From contig QBLY01000007.1 of assembly GCA_003241895.1 (NCBI GenBank), positions 66,559-130,558 of the forward strand: DNA of 64,000 nucleotides, given 5' to 3'. Position 1 is the stretch's first letter, and each line of letters opens with the position of its first letter. A program made the translations under genes and the position numbers. Shown here piece after piece: positions 41,414 through 50,797 of this stretch. Below the pieces are notes generated by a model. The model searched no databases and was not told where the DNA came from. It saw only the letters and a program-made list of their open reading frames with translations. The DNA is from Lysobacteraceae bacterium. GTDB lineage: Bacteria > Pseudomonadota > Gammaproteobacteria > Xanthomonadales > Xanthomonadaceae.

Positions 41414-44290
41414 CTAACGCGGCGGGGCTCGGCGCTCGGCCAGCCAGTCATGCAGGGCCGCCGGCGCCATCGGCCGCGCCAGCAGGTAGCCCTGGAACTG
41501 GCCGCAGCCCAGCAGCCGGAGCCGGGCGCGCTGATCCTCGGTTTCCACGCCCTCGCTGACGCAGTCCAGGCCCAGCGAATCGGCCAGCGCCACCAGGGTC
41601 CGTACCAGCGCCTCATGGCTCGCGTGCACGCCCAGGCCGGCGATGAAGCTGCGGTCGATCTTGATCTTGTCCACCGCGAAACGCAGCAGGTAGGACAGGC
41701 TGGAATAGCCGGTGCCGAAATCGTCTACCGACAGCTTCACGCCCAGGGCGCGCAATTGGCTCAGGTTGGACTGGTGCGCCGCGGTGTCGGCCATCAGGGT
41801 GCGTTCGGTGATCTCCAGCTCGAGCCTTTCCGGCGGCAGCCCGTGTCGTGCCAGCAGTTCGGCGATGCGCCGGGTGAAGTCGCCGCGGGCAAGCTGGGCC
41901 TCGGCGACGTTCACCGCGACGTACAGGGCTTCGCCGCCCTGGCCATCCAGCCGTTTCAGCTCGCGGCAGGACTGTTCCAGCACCCAGTCGCCCAGCGCGA
42001 CGATGGCGCTGGACTCCTCGGCGATGGGGATGAATTCCTCGGGGCTGACGAAACCCAGCAGCGGGCTGGTCCAGCGCAACAGTGACTCCAGGCCGACCAC
42101 GCCGCCGGGCGCGCCGTCGGCGAACACCGGCTGCAGCACCAGCGACAGCTCGTTGCGCGCCACGGCATTGCCCAGCTCGCGCTGGATCTCCACCCGGCGC
42201 TGCAGCAGAGCGGCCATGCCGGCTTCAAACGCGATGGCCGCGGTGGTTTGGTGCGCGACGGCGTGGCCGTGGGCCAGGTCGCTTGCGCGCAGCAGGCTTT
42301 CGCTGGTTTCGTCGGCCGTGCCGTCGGCGACCGCATAGCCCAGCCGCGGGTTGAGGCTGTAGAGCTGGCCGTCGAGCGCAATCTCGCGAGACAGTTGCGG
42401 CCACTCAGCCAGCAGCGCTGCGGCGGCGCGCGCACCGCCCACCAGCGTGAGCAGCAGCTGGTCGGGACCATCCCGGCCGACCACCGCATCGTGCCGCGCA
42501 AGCGCGGCCAGCATGCGCTGCGCATAAGCGGCCACCAGGCGGTCGACCATGGGCGAGCCCAGCAGCTCCCGCATCGTCTCGGCCTCGCGCAGGGAAATGC
42601 GTGCCACCAGCGGTTGGCCTTCGCCCGGGACGCGGCGCGACAGGCGCTGCACGAAGCCCTCGCGATTGAGCAGCCCGGTCGCGTCGTCATGGCTGGTGAG
42701 GTAGTCGGCGCGGGCCTCGGCCCGTACGCGCGCGGAGACGTCGCTTGCCAGGATGGCCACACAGGTTTCGCCGGCATCGCCCAGCGGGTAGATCGCCAGT
42801 GACAAATCCACGTCGATCTCGTGGCCGTCGTCCCGGAGTATGCGGGTCGGGTGTCGGATCACCGGCCGGTCCACCTCGAGCCCGGCCCGCAGCTGCCCCA
42901 GTTCGTCGGCCAGCCCGGGTGGCAACAGCATCGTCCCCGGCTGCCCGATGGCGTCTGCGGCGCGGTAGCCGAACAGGCGTTGAGCCGATGCACTCCACTG
43001 GACGATTTCTCCCCCGGCCGACAGCGCGAAGATGGCGTCATGGGCCTCGCTTGCGATCGCGCTCAGCAGCTTGGCCTGTCGCTGCAGCTGGTCATGGTCG
43101 GTGACGTCCAGCGCGAAGCCGCCGGCCAGGCGCTCATCCGCCGCCTCGATGGGGAAGCGGAACACGTCGTACAAGCCCCGGCTGCCGTCGGTGCGGGGTC
43201 CCTCCTGGAGCCCGCGGTCCGTTTCGCCGCTCGCGATCAGCTCGGCGTTGTGCCTGCGGTAGATCGCGCCCTGCGTTGGCCCGAACAGCGCATCGAGCGA
43301 CACCGGCTCGCCTTGGGTGATCGTGCGGTCGCCGCCGAGGTTTACGAAGTGCTGGTTGTAGACCCGCGCCACGCCCTGGCCATCCGCGATCCAGGCCGGC
43401 CCGGGAATCTGCTCGATAAAGGCCGCCAACATGCGCTGGCGCGCCTCGAGCTCGTGCTTGCGCGCAACCTCCGCGGTGATGTCCTCGGCGCTCAGCGCCA
43501 CGCCGCCCGACCACGGCACGGCGAGCTGGCGCAGCCACTTGGCCTTGAGCGTCGGCGAGTCGATGGGGAATTCGTCCACCTCGCTGCGCTGCTCGAGGAA
43601 AACCTGGCGGTAGCGCTCGAAGTAGCCGTTGGTCCGGTTGACCGGGAACAGGTCGCAGATGCTGCGCCCGACCATCGCCGCGGGGTCCATCCCGACCAGC
43701 CGACCGCCCTGCTCGTTGACGTGGGCGAACACGAAGTCCACGACCTCGCCCGCTTCGTCGTACACCGCTTCGTTGATGAAGAGTGCGTTGAGGTTGCCTT
43801 CGGCGGCGGCGCGGAACCACTCCTCGCGGCGCGCCAGATCGGTTTTTGCCTGCTTGCGCGCCGAGATGTTCTCGCTGCTGATCACCACGCCGCCTTGGAT
43901 CGCCACCACGTGGTGGCGCAACCAGCGCATTTCAGGGGGATACTCCGGGACTTCGAACTCTTCGACGATGGGGGCGCCGTCGGCCGTGACGGCCAGGCAC
44001 TGGTGCAGCACGGTGGCGATGCGACTGGGCGGGACTATCTGGCGCAGGGTCAGGCCGGCAAGGTCGTGGCCGCGCAGGCGCAGCAGTTCGGCGCCCAGCG
44101 GGTTGGCGAACACGCAGCGGAAGTCGGCGACGCTGCCGTCACTACCGCGCAGCGGCTCGACGATATAGATGGCGTTGAGTGCGCCCGTCGTGGTGCCACG
44201 GAACCACTCGGCCAAGCGGGCATGCTGCAGGCCCAGGACATCGGACATGCCGGCCACACCTTGCAAGACGGGCAACACCGGACCGGACAT
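41414..44290 (-). CDS. PAS-GGDEF(degenerate)-EAL phosphodiesterase
   Basis: The 958-residue cytoplasmic protein has several PAS-like repeats in the first 500 residues, a degenerate GGDEF (DGPDQ in place of GGDEF) at about 540-665, and an EAL domain from about 730. The EAL signature reads LESLLRW (Ser in place of Ala), while the metal and catalytic residues of ELEITERTL, DDFGTGYSSL, KIKIDRSF and EGVET are present. It probably breaks c-di-GMP, with the degenerate cyclase domain as a regulatory site. Transcribed with the cyclase downstream. Confidence 0.9.
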   Translation of the reverse strand: MSGPVLPVLQGVAGMSDVLGLQHARLAEWFRGTTTGALNAIYIVEPLRGSDGSVADFRCVFANPLGAELLRLRGHDLAGLTLRQIVPPSRIATVLHQCLAVTADGAPIVEEFEVPEYPPEMRWLRHHVVAIQGGVVISSENISARKQAKTDLARREEWFRAAAEGNLNALFINEAVYDEAGEVVDFVFAHVNEQGGRLVGMDPAAMVGRSICDLFPVNRTNGYFERYRQVFLEQRSEVDEFPIDSPTLKAKWLRQLAVPWSGGVALSAEDITAEVARKHELEARQRMLAAFIEQIPGPAWIADGQGVARVYNQHFVNLGGDRTITQGEPVSLDALFGPTQGAIYRRHNAELIASGETDRGLQEGPRTDGSRGLYDVFRFPIEAADERLAGGFALDVTDHDQLQRQAKLLSAIASEAHDAIFALSAGGEIVQWSASAQRLFGYRAADAIGQPGTMLLPPGLADELGQLRAGLEVDRPVIRHPTRILRDDGHEIDVDLSLAIYPLGDAGETCVAILASDVSARVRAEARADYLTSHDDATGLLNREGFVQRLSRRVPGEGQPLVARISLREAETMRELLGSPMVDRLVAAYAQRMLAALARHDAVVGRDGPDQLLLTLVGGARAAAALLAEWPQLSREIALDGQLYSLNPRLGYAVADGTADETSESLLRASDLAHGHAVAHQTTAAIAFEAGMAALLQRRVEIQRELGNAVARNELSLVLQPVFADGAPGGVVGLESLLRWTSPLLGFVSPEEFIPIAEESSAIVALGDWVLEQSCRELKRLDGQGGEALYVAVNVAEAQLARGDFTRRIAELLARHGLPPERLELEITERTLMADTAAHQSNLSQLRALGVKLSVDDFGTGYSSLSYLLRFAVDKIKIDRSFIAGLGVHASHEALVRTLVALADSLGLDCVSEGVETEDQRARLRLLGCGQFQGYLLARPMAPAALHDWLAERRAPPR

Positions 44291-44338
44291 CGGATTCCCC
44301 CAGAGTCCCGCGAGTCTGCACCCCGCCTGCGCCTGTTG

Positions 44339-45124
44339 CTAGGGCGGGGGCGTTGTACCGCCGGTTGCGTCGCGGTCCCGGCCAGTACGCGGCCGGAACG
44401 GCAGCACCACGGCGGTGGGCGGGTCCTGCCGATGCCAAAGCACCGGCACGTCATGCGGTCGCGGCGGCTCTAGCACGTCGGCGTCGTCCAGCGGGTCGGC
44501 TGAGTCGTCTTCGTCTTCCCAGCTGTAGCGCTGGCGCGGCGGCTGCGGGTCGGCGCGGCGCCAGATGAATGCCGCCACGATGCCGGCGACCGCGCCGCTG
44601 AAATGGTATTCCCAGGACACCCCGGCTTCGCGCGGCAGCACCGTCAGCACCATGCCGCCGTAGAAGAAGAACGCGATCAGCGCCGCGGCGATTGCCGCGC
44701 GGTCGCGTCGCAGCAGCCCCAGGAACAGCAGCAGGAACAGCAGCCCGTGGGTCACGCCGCTGGCACCGATGTGGAACGAAGGTCGCCCGATCAGCCATGT
44801 CCCGACGCCCGACAGGATCCAGATCAGCGGCAGCGCCCGCAGCGCCGCCCGCGGATACACCGTACCCACCAAGGTGCCCAGGATCAGCAGCGAACCGGCG
44901 TTGCCCAGCCAATGGCCAGCCGATCCGTGCAGCAGCGGCGCGGTGATGACGCCGACCAGGCCTGGCCAGCTTTGCGGCACCAGGCTCCATGCCCGCGTGT
45001 CGCCCAGCCACGGGCCGGCGAAGAAGACCGCACCCAGCCCCACCACGAAGGCCATGCTGGCCAGCAGCGCTCGCTGGAAGCGCTCCCGGACGGCGTCGGC
45101 GTGGCGTTGGGGTGAGTCTTCCAT
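44339..45124 (-). CDS. Rhomboid family intramembrane serine protease
   Basis: The 261-residue protein has about six helices, the catalytic serine in GASGVTHG and histidine in EYHFSG, and the early HGSAGHWLGN segment of rhomboids. It has a longer acidic cytoplasmic C-terminal tail (from about residue 200, WEDEDDSAD). It cleaves single-pass membrane proteins. Placed between TerC and the EAL gene on one strand; the gap to the EAL gene is 48 bases. Confidence 0.92.
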   Translation of the reverse strand: MEDSPQRHADAVRERFQRALLASMAFVVGLGAVFFAGPWLGDTRAWSLVPQSWPGLVGVITAPLLHGSAGHWLGNAGSLLILGTLVGTVYPRAALRALPLIWILSGVGTWLIGRPSFHIGASGVTHGLLFLLLFLGLLRRDRAAIAAALIAFFFYGGMVLTVLPREAGVSWEYHFSGAVAGIVAAFIWRRADPQPPRQRYSWEDEDDSADPLDDADVLEPPRPHDVPVLWHRQDPPTAVVLPFRPRTGRDRDATGGTTPPP

Positions 45125-45173
45125 CTGACAGAAGTGGGGCCGGCGCCGGGCGGCGCAAGCCCCGCCTGCGCCT

Positions 45174-46139
45174 TCAGCCGGCCAGGGCAGGCTTGGGCTT
45201 GGGCCTGATCACCAGGCTCAGCAGCATGGACAAGGCCAGCGCGGCCGCCACCACGCCCAGCGACACCACCACCGGGATCTTGTAGAAATCCACGATCAGC
45301 ATCTTGGCGCCGATGAAGATCAGCACCGAGGCCAGGCCATAGGCCAGCAGGTGGAACTTCTCGGCCATGCCGGCCAGCAGGAAGTACAGCGCGCGCAGGC
45401 CCAACACCGCGAACACGTTCGAGGTCAGCACGATGAACGGGTCGGTGGTGATGGCGAAGATGGCCGGGATCGAGTCCACCGCGAAGATCACGTCGGTGAC
45501 CGCGATCATGATCAGCACCACGAACAGCGGCGTGTACTTGCGGCGCTTGCCCTGGCCGATCCACAGTGCTTCGCCGTGGTAGCGGCGGACCAGGGGCAGG
45601 TGGCCGGTGATCCAGCGCAGGATCGGGTTCTTGTCCATGTCCGGCTCCTGGCCCGCGACCCAAAGCATCTTGGCGCCGGTGAGCAGCAGGAAGGCGCCGA
45701 AGAAATACAGCACCCAGTGGAACTGGGCGATCAGCGCAGCGCCGACGAAGATCAGGACCGCGCGCAGTGCGATCGCGCCCAGGATGCCCAGGATCAGCAC
45801 GCGCTGCTGCGACTGCGCCGGCACGCCGAAGTAGGTGAACAGCATCAGGAAGACGAAGATGTTGTCCACCGCCAGCGCCTTTTCCACCAGGTAGCCGGTG
45901 AGGAACTCCAGCCCGATGCGCTCGGCCTCGGCGTCGGGCATCCGGCCCTGCAGGTACCACCACAGGCCGACGTTGAAGGCCATGGCCAGGGCGATCCAGC
46001 AGGCGGACCAGACCAGGGCCTCGCGGGTAGACACTTTGTGCGGGCCGTTCTGGCGCAGCACCAGCAGGTCCACCGCGAGCGCGGCGATTACGAAGGCCGC
46101 GAAGACGGCCCACATCAGGGGGGTGGCAATGGTTTCCAA
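45174..46139 (-). CDS. TerC family membrane protein, likely manganese exporter
   Basis: The 321-residue protein has about nine helices with the charged residues typical of TerC/Alx (AALAVDLLVLRQNG, EKALAVDNIFVFLM, FAVDSIPAIFAI). TTG at 46139 is the start because GGAGA stands seven bases upstream; the first ATG (46115) has no such site. TerC/Alx proteins are linked to manganese efflux, and the yybP-ykoY riboswitch upstream supports that role. Confidence 0.9.
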   Translation of the reverse strand: METIATPLMWAVFAAFVIAALAVDLLVLRQNGPHKVSTREALVWSACWIALAMAFNVGLWWYLQGRMPDAEAERIGLEFLTGYLVEKALAVDNIFVFLMLFTYFGVPAQSQQRVLILGILGAIALRAVLIFVGAALIAQFHWVLYFFGAFLLLTGAKMLWVAGQEPDMDKNPILRWITGHLPLVRRYHGEALWIGQGKRRKYTPLFVVLIMIAVTDVIFAVDSIPAIFAITTDPFIVLTSNVFAVLGLRALYFLLAGMAEKFHLLAYGLASVLIFIGAKMLIVDFYKIPVVVSLGVVAAALALSMLLSLVIRPKPKPALAG

Positions 46140-46212
46140 GAACGTCTCCGGTGGCGAGGCCTGTTTCGACCGCAGGCGCGCGCGATGTTCCGAGATGGAA
46201 CGAGCTTCGCCG

Positions 46213-46330
46213 CAGGCGGGCGAAGGTCTCGCTCACAGGTCTGGTGACCTGCCTGCCGTACCGGGGTTTTGGAATGGCGTCCGGACCCGTGATGACGATA
46301 TCGGCAGCGGGAGCTACTCCCCTTCTGGGG
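46213..46330 (-). promoter_or_regulatory. yybP-ykoY manganese riboswitch upstream of terC
   Basis: On the minus strand the RNA reads AAGGGGAGUAGC (46313-46324), a CGUCAUCACG segment (about 46288-46297), a GCAGGCAG-type arm, and GAGACCUUCGCC (46219-46230). These are the conserved blocks of the yybP-ykoY family, and GAAGG (46322-46326) pairs with CCUUC (46222-46226) to form P1. Manganese binding in this class raises expression of exporters. The roughly 75 bases between the aptamer and TTG 46139, including hairpin-forming GUUCC...GGAAC and GCCUG...CAGGC, are the likely expression platform. Confidence 0.93.
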
Positions 46331-46443
46331 CGAGAGTGTGCCACAGGTCATGAATCCCGCGTCAATACGCTCACGCCGCTTCGGTCTGGGCTACGCTGGG
46401 CCTGGGCCGGCCGCCTTGGCTGGCCGCTCCGGGAGCGGATCGG

Positions 46444-47616
46444 ATGGACTTGGACGTGCGCACGGTCATGGTGTTCGGCGCCCTGCTGAGCCTGATGACG
46501 GTGCTGTTGTTCGTGCAGGTTTCCCGCGGTTTCCCGATCGAACACCGGCGCCACCTGCGCACATGGACCGTTGCACTCAGCCTGCAGCCGCTGGCCTGGC
46601 TGGGGCTGTCCCTGCGCGGTCAGATCCCCGACCTGGTGTCCATTGGCCTGGGCACCACACTGCTGCTGGCCAGCTACGCCGAAATGACCCACGCGGTGCG
46701 CGGCTTCCAGCGCCTGCCCGGGCGTCGGCAGGCCCTTTGGGCCTGGGTGGCTGCCGTGGTGGCGGCGAACCTGGCGTTCACCCCGGACTGGCCGCACAGC
46801 AGCGTGCGGGTGGTCGTGAACTCGCTGGCCGGCGGCGTGCTGCTGGCGGCCCTGGCGCGGGCGCTGCTGGGCAGCCCCCAGAGCCCGGCGGGCCACGCGG
46901 GCCGTGCCGCCGCGCTGTTCGCGGCCCTGGGCGTGGCGGCGCTGCTGTGGCGGGTGCTCGACCACGCTTTGTGGCCGCGAATGGCCGGGGGGCTGCTGCA
47001 GGCCGGTGCCAGCGACCTGATGGTCTTCCTGTACGCCAACACCGCCATGATCTTCCTGAGCCTGGGTTTCGCGCTGATGCACGCCGAACGCGCCTATGCC
47101 GCGCTACACCGGTCCGCCTCGGTCGACACCCTCACCGGGGTGTTGGCGCGCAGCGTGCTGGAAGAGCATGGCCAGCGCCTGGTGGCGGCCGCCCATCGCT
47201 CGGGTCGGCCGCTGTCGGCGCTGCTGCTGGACCTGGACCGGTTCAAGTCGGTGAACGACCGGCTCGGCCACGAGGCAGGCGACGGCATGCTCAAGCACCT
47301 GGCGGAGCAGGCCCACCGCGTCTTGCGCGGCGAGGACGTGCTTTGCCGGCTGGGCGGCGACGAGTTCGTGGTGCTGCTGCCGCACACCGACGCCAACGGC
47401 GCCCGCATCGTCGCCGAACGCCTTCGGCTGGCGCTGCGCGAAGCGCCGCTGCAGCACAAGGGCCAGGACCTGCCGATCGTGCTGTCCATCGGCGTAGCCG
47501 ACGCCACCGGCGCCGAGGCCAACCTGGACCGGCTGATCAAGCGCGCCGACGAGGCCATGTACCTCGCCAAGCGTGCGGGCGGCGATCGCGTCCATCTGGC
47601 CCCGCCGCCGGCCTGA
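46444..47616 (+). CDS. Membrane diguanylate cyclase, second paralogue
   Basis: The 390-residue protein has about seven N-terminal helices and a GGDEF domain with RLGGDEFVVLLPHTD near residue 302. The N-terminal part resembles that of the cyclase ending at 40200 (hydrophobic helix, LQP, then LSLRGQIPDL versus LSLRDSLTPL). It should make c-di-GMP. It is transcribed divergently from the riboswitch leader and is not in an operon with the EAL gene. Confidence 0.9.
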   Translation: MDLDVRTVMVFGALLSLMTVLLFVQVSRGFPIEHRRHLRTWTVALSLQPLAWLGLSLRGQIPDLVSIGLGTTLLLASYAEMTHAVRGFQRLPGRRQALWAWVAAVVAANLAFTPDWPHSSVRVVVNSLAGGVLLAALARALLGSPQSPAGHAGRAAALFAALGVAALLWRVLDHALWPRMAGGLLQAGASDLMVFLYANTAMIFLSLGFALMHAERAYAALHRSASVDTLTGVLARSVLEEHGQRLVAAAHRSGRPLSALLLDLDRFKSVNDRLGHEAGDGMLKHLAEQAHRVLRGEDVLCRLGGDEFVVLLPHTDANGARIVAERLRLALREAPLQHKGQDLPIVLSIGVADATGAEANLDRLIKRADEAMYLAKRAGGDRVHLAPPPA

Positions 47617-47665
47617 CGCCAGGGCGGCCCGCGCGGGCACCGGGCCGGGCCGGTATCATGGCGTG

Positions 47666-48838
47666 ATGAATACCGCCGACCTGCCCGTGATCCAGCTCAA
47701 GATCGAGCGCCGCTCCAACCACCCCTGGATTTTCCAGAAGATGGTCGACAAGCCCGTGGCCAAGCCCAAGCCGGGCAGCCTGGTGGACATCGTCGACAAC
47801 ACCGGCCACTGGGTCGGCCGCGGCTTTTACAACGGCCACTCGCGCATCGCGCTGCGGGTGCTGACCGAAAACCACGACGAGGCGATCGACGAAGCCTGGT
47901 TCGCCCGCAAGATCCGCGCCGCCGTGGCCCTGCGCCGCGACCTGATGCGCCTGGACGAAACCACCGACGCCTGGCGCGTGGTGCACTCCGAGGGCGACGG
48001 CATCTCGGGCCTGGTGGTGGACCGCTACGGCGACCTGCTGGTGGTGGAGTTCTTCTCGGCCGGCCCGTTCCGCTACCGCGAGTGGATCTATGCCGCGCTG
48101 CGCACGGAGTTCCCGGGCTGCCGCTTCTACAGCTTCTCGGAAGAACACGTGCAGAAGCAGGAAAGCTTCGACTTCCGCTCGCCGCCGGCGCCCGAGCCCA
48201 GCGTCATCACCGAGCACGGCCTGACCTTCCGCGCCAGCCCCGGCAGCGGCCACAAGACCGGCTTCTTCGCCGACCAGCGCGACAACCGCGAATACCTCAC
48301 CCGCTTCACCGCCGGCAAGCGCGTGCTCGACATCTGCTGCAACTCCGGCGGCTTCGCCATCTACGCCAAGGCCCGCGGCGGCGCCGACGAAGTGATCGGC
48401 ATCGACCTGGACGAGGAAATCCTGGAAGTCGCCGAGAAGAACGCGCGACTGAACAACGTCGCCGTGAAGTTCGTGCAGGCCGACCTGTTCCACTACCTGC
48501 GCGACGCCCACCAGCGCGGCGAGCAGTTCGACGTGGTGGTCCTGGACCCGGCCAAGCTCACCCGCGACCGCGAGCAGGTGATCGCCGCGCTCAAGAAGTA
48601 CAACGACATGAACAAGCTCGCCATGCAGGTGATCAAGCCCGGCGGCGTGCTGCTCACCTGTTCGTGCACCGGCCTGGTGGGCGAAGAAGAGTTCCTGGAC
48701 ATGATCCGCCGCGCGGCCTTCTATGCCGGCCGCACCGTGCAGATCCTCAAGGTGGCCGGTGCCGGCGCCGACCATCCGTTCATGGCGCACGTGAAGGAAA
48801 GCCGTTACCTCAAGGCCGTCTTCTGCCGCGTCGAATAG
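47666..48838 (+). CDS. RlmI-like 23S rRNA methyltransferase
   Basis: The 390-residue protein has an N-terminal PUA-like domain (IERRSNHPWIFQKMVD) and a SAM-binding domain with VLDICCNSGGFAIYAKARG (motif I), GIDLDEE and DVVVLDPAKL (DPAKL where RlmI has DPPK). A cysteine pair LLTCSCTGL is present. RlmI methylates cytosine 1962 of 23S rRNA; close relatives with DPAK may have another target. ATG at 47666 begins the usual start of the family. Confidence 0.87.
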   Translation: MNTADLPVIQLKIERRSNHPWIFQKMVDKPVAKPKPGSLVDIVDNTGHWVGRGFYNGHSRIALRVLTENHDEAIDEAWFARKIRAAVALRRDLMRLDETTDAWRVVHSEGDGISGLVVDRYGDLLVVEFFSAGPFRYREWIYAALRTEFPGCRFYSFSEEHVQKQESFDFRSPPAPEPSVITEHGLTFRASPGSGHKTGFFADQRDNREYLTRFTAGKRVLDICCNSGGFAIYAKARGGADEVIGIDLDEEILEVAEKNARLNNVAVKFVQADLFHYLRDAHQRGEQFDVVVLDPAKLTRDREQVIAALKKYNDMNKLAMQVIKPGGVLLTCSCTGLVGEEEFLDMIRRAAFYAGRTVQILKVAGAGADHPFMAHVKESRYLKAVFCRVE

Positions 48839-48872
48839 TCCTTCCCTTCCCGCACACGGGCCGGCTGCTGCA

Positions 48873-49469
48873 ATGACCCCGATGCCAGATTCCCTGGACG
48901 CCACCTGGACCCACGCCTGGGCGCGGCTGCTCGCGGGCGCGCGCGGCCGCAGCGACCCGTTCCACCAGGGCGTGCTGGCCTCGGTGTCGTACGAGGGTCC
49001 GGAGGCCCGGTATGCGGTGCTGCGCGCGGTGGACCCGGCGGCCGGGACCGTCGCCTTCCACACCGACGGCCGCAGCCCCAAGGTCGCGCAGTTCCAGACC
49101 GACCCCCGCGTCGCCTGGTGTTTCTTCGGCCACGGTGAACAGGTGCGGCTGTCGGGGCGGGTGTCGCTGCACACCAGCGATGTCGATGCCGACGCGGCCT
49201 GGTCCGCCAGCGGCCGCTCCGCGCGCCAGAACTACGCGGGGGCGAACGCGCCCGGTACCGGCGTGGCCGAGCCGGGCGAAGGCGGTCCGCCCAGCCTGCG
49301 CTCGTCGCCGCTCGACGCCGCGGGCCTGGCCCAGGCCCGCAGCCGCTTCGTTTTCGCGCGCATCCAGGTGCAGTCGCTGGACTGGCTGTCGCTGTCGGCC
49401 GCGGGTCACTGCCGCGCCCTTTTCGATCGCGGCGACGACCGCTGGGATGCCCGTTGGCTGACGCCGTGA
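48873..49469 (+). CDS. Pyridoxamine 5'-phosphate oxidase-like flavin protein
   Basis: The 198-residue protein has a split-barrel FMN fold seen in HTDGRSPKVAQ (strand and phosphate contacts) and VAWCFFGHGEQVRLSGRV. It matches proteins annotated as pyridoxamine oxidase-like, which often lack true PNPOx activity. A second start candidate is the next ATG three codons later. It follows rlmI-like by 34 bases. Confidence 0.78.
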   Translation: MTPMPDSLDATWTHAWARLLAGARGRSDPFHQGVLASVSYEGPEARYAVLRAVDPAAGTVAFHTDGRSPKVAQFQTDPRVAWCFFGHGEQVRLSGRVSLHTSDVDADAAWSASGRSARQNYAGANAPGTGVAEPGEGGPPSLRSSPLDAAGLAQARSRFVFARIQVQSLDWLSLSAAGHCRALFDRGDDRWDARWLTP

Positions 49470-49519
49470 GCGTCGCGGCCTTCGGCTAGACTGCGCGCCT
49501 GCTCCCCGGACCCCACCGC

Positions 49520-50752
49520 TTGGACGCTCCCACCCCCGTCGCCGCGCCGCCGGTGCGCCGCGCCGCGCTGGCCTTCATCTTCGTCACCATCCTGGTGGAC
49601 GTGCTGGCGTTCGGCCTGATCATTCCCGTGCTGCCGCAGCTGCTCAAGAAGCTCAGCGGCGGCGTGCTGGCCGACGCCACCGTGTGGCACGGCCTGTTCG
49701 CCACCGGGTTCATGGTGATGCAGTTCTTCTTCTCGCCGATCCAGGGCGCGCTGTCGGACCGCTTCGGGCGCCGGCCGGTGATCCTGGTGTCGAACGCCGG
49801 CCTGGCCCTGGACTTCGTCATCATGGCCATGGCCAACACCTTGCCCCTGCTGTTCATCGCGCGACTGGTGTCGGGCGCCACCTCGGCCAGCTTCAGCACC
49901 GCCAACGCCTACATCGCCGACGTCACCCCGCCGGAAAAGCGCGCCGCCGCCTTCGGCCGGCTGGGCATGGCCTTCGGCATCGGCTTCACCGTGGCGCCGG
50001 TGATGGGCGCCTGGCTGGGCGCGGTGGACCTGCACCTGCCGTTCTGGGTGGCGGCCGGATTGTGCGCGGCCAACTTCTGCTACGGCTGGTTCGTGCTGCC
50101 CGAATCGCTGCCGCCGGAGCGGCGCGTGCCGTTCGAGTGGCGCCGCGCCAATCCGCTGGCCTCGCTCAAGCTGCTGCGCGCCCACCCCGAGCTGTTCGGC
50201 CTGGCGGGCGTGAGCTTCCTGATGGCGATGGCGCACCTCGTGTACCCGACCACGTTCGTGCTGTACGCCGACTACCGCTTCGGCTGGGGCCTGGAGATGG
50301 TGGGCTGGACTCTGCTGCTGGTGGGCCTGCTTACGATCATCGTCCAGGGCGGCCTGATCGGCCGCATCTCGCGCACCTTCGGCGACCGCCGCACGCTGCT
50401 GCTGGGTGCGACGGCGGGCGGCATCGGCTTCGCCGGCTATGCGCTCGCGCCCACCGGCTACTGGTTCTGGGCGGCGATGCCGATCGCCGCGCTGTGGGCC
50501 ATCGCCGGCCCGGCGGCGCAGTCGCTGATGACCTCGCGCGTGTCGGCCAGCGAACAGGGCCGGCTGCAGGGCGCCATAGGCAGCCTCAACTCGATTGCCG
50601 GCATCCTCGGCCCGACCCTGTACACCCAGACCCTGGCGGCGGTGGCGCTCAATGAGGTGCGAGGTCCGCTGGCGGGCGCCACCTTCTGGGTGGCTGCGGC
50701 CCTGGTGTCGCTGGGCGGGCTGCTGGCCTGGCGCATCACCACGCGGGACTGA
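49520..50752 (+). CDS. MFS transporter, TetA-like
   Basis: The 410-residue protein has about twelve helices and the MFS signature LSDRFGRRPVILVS after helix 2. The VDVLAFGLIIPVLPQ start resembles the TetA class of drug:proton antiporters. TTG at 49520 is the likely start; no strong ribosome site is visible. The substrate is not known, and resistance to any drug is not implied. Confidence 0.85.
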   Translation: MDAPTPVAAPPVRRAALAFIFVTILVDVLAFGLIIPVLPQLLKKLSGGVLADATVWHGLFATGFMVMQFFFSPIQGALSDRFGRRPVILVSNAGLALDFVIMAMANTLPLLFIARLVSGATSASFSTANAYIADVTPPEKRAAAFGRLGMAFGIGFTVAPVMGAWLGAVDLHLPFWVAAGLCAANFCYGWFVLPESLPPERRVPFEWRRANPLASLKLLRAHPELFGLAGVSFLMAMAHLVYPTTFVLYADYRFGWGLEMVGWTLLLVGLLTIIVQGGLIGRISRTFGDRRTLLLGATAGGIGFAGYALAPTGYWFWAAMPIAALWAIAGPAAQSLMTSRVSASEQGRLQGAIGSLNSIAGILGPTLYTQTLAAVALNEVRGPLAGATFWVAAALVSLGGLLAWRITTRD

Positions 50753-50797
50753 CATCTCTGGCGTTACGATGCCGTGTCAACCTACGAGACCCTAGCC

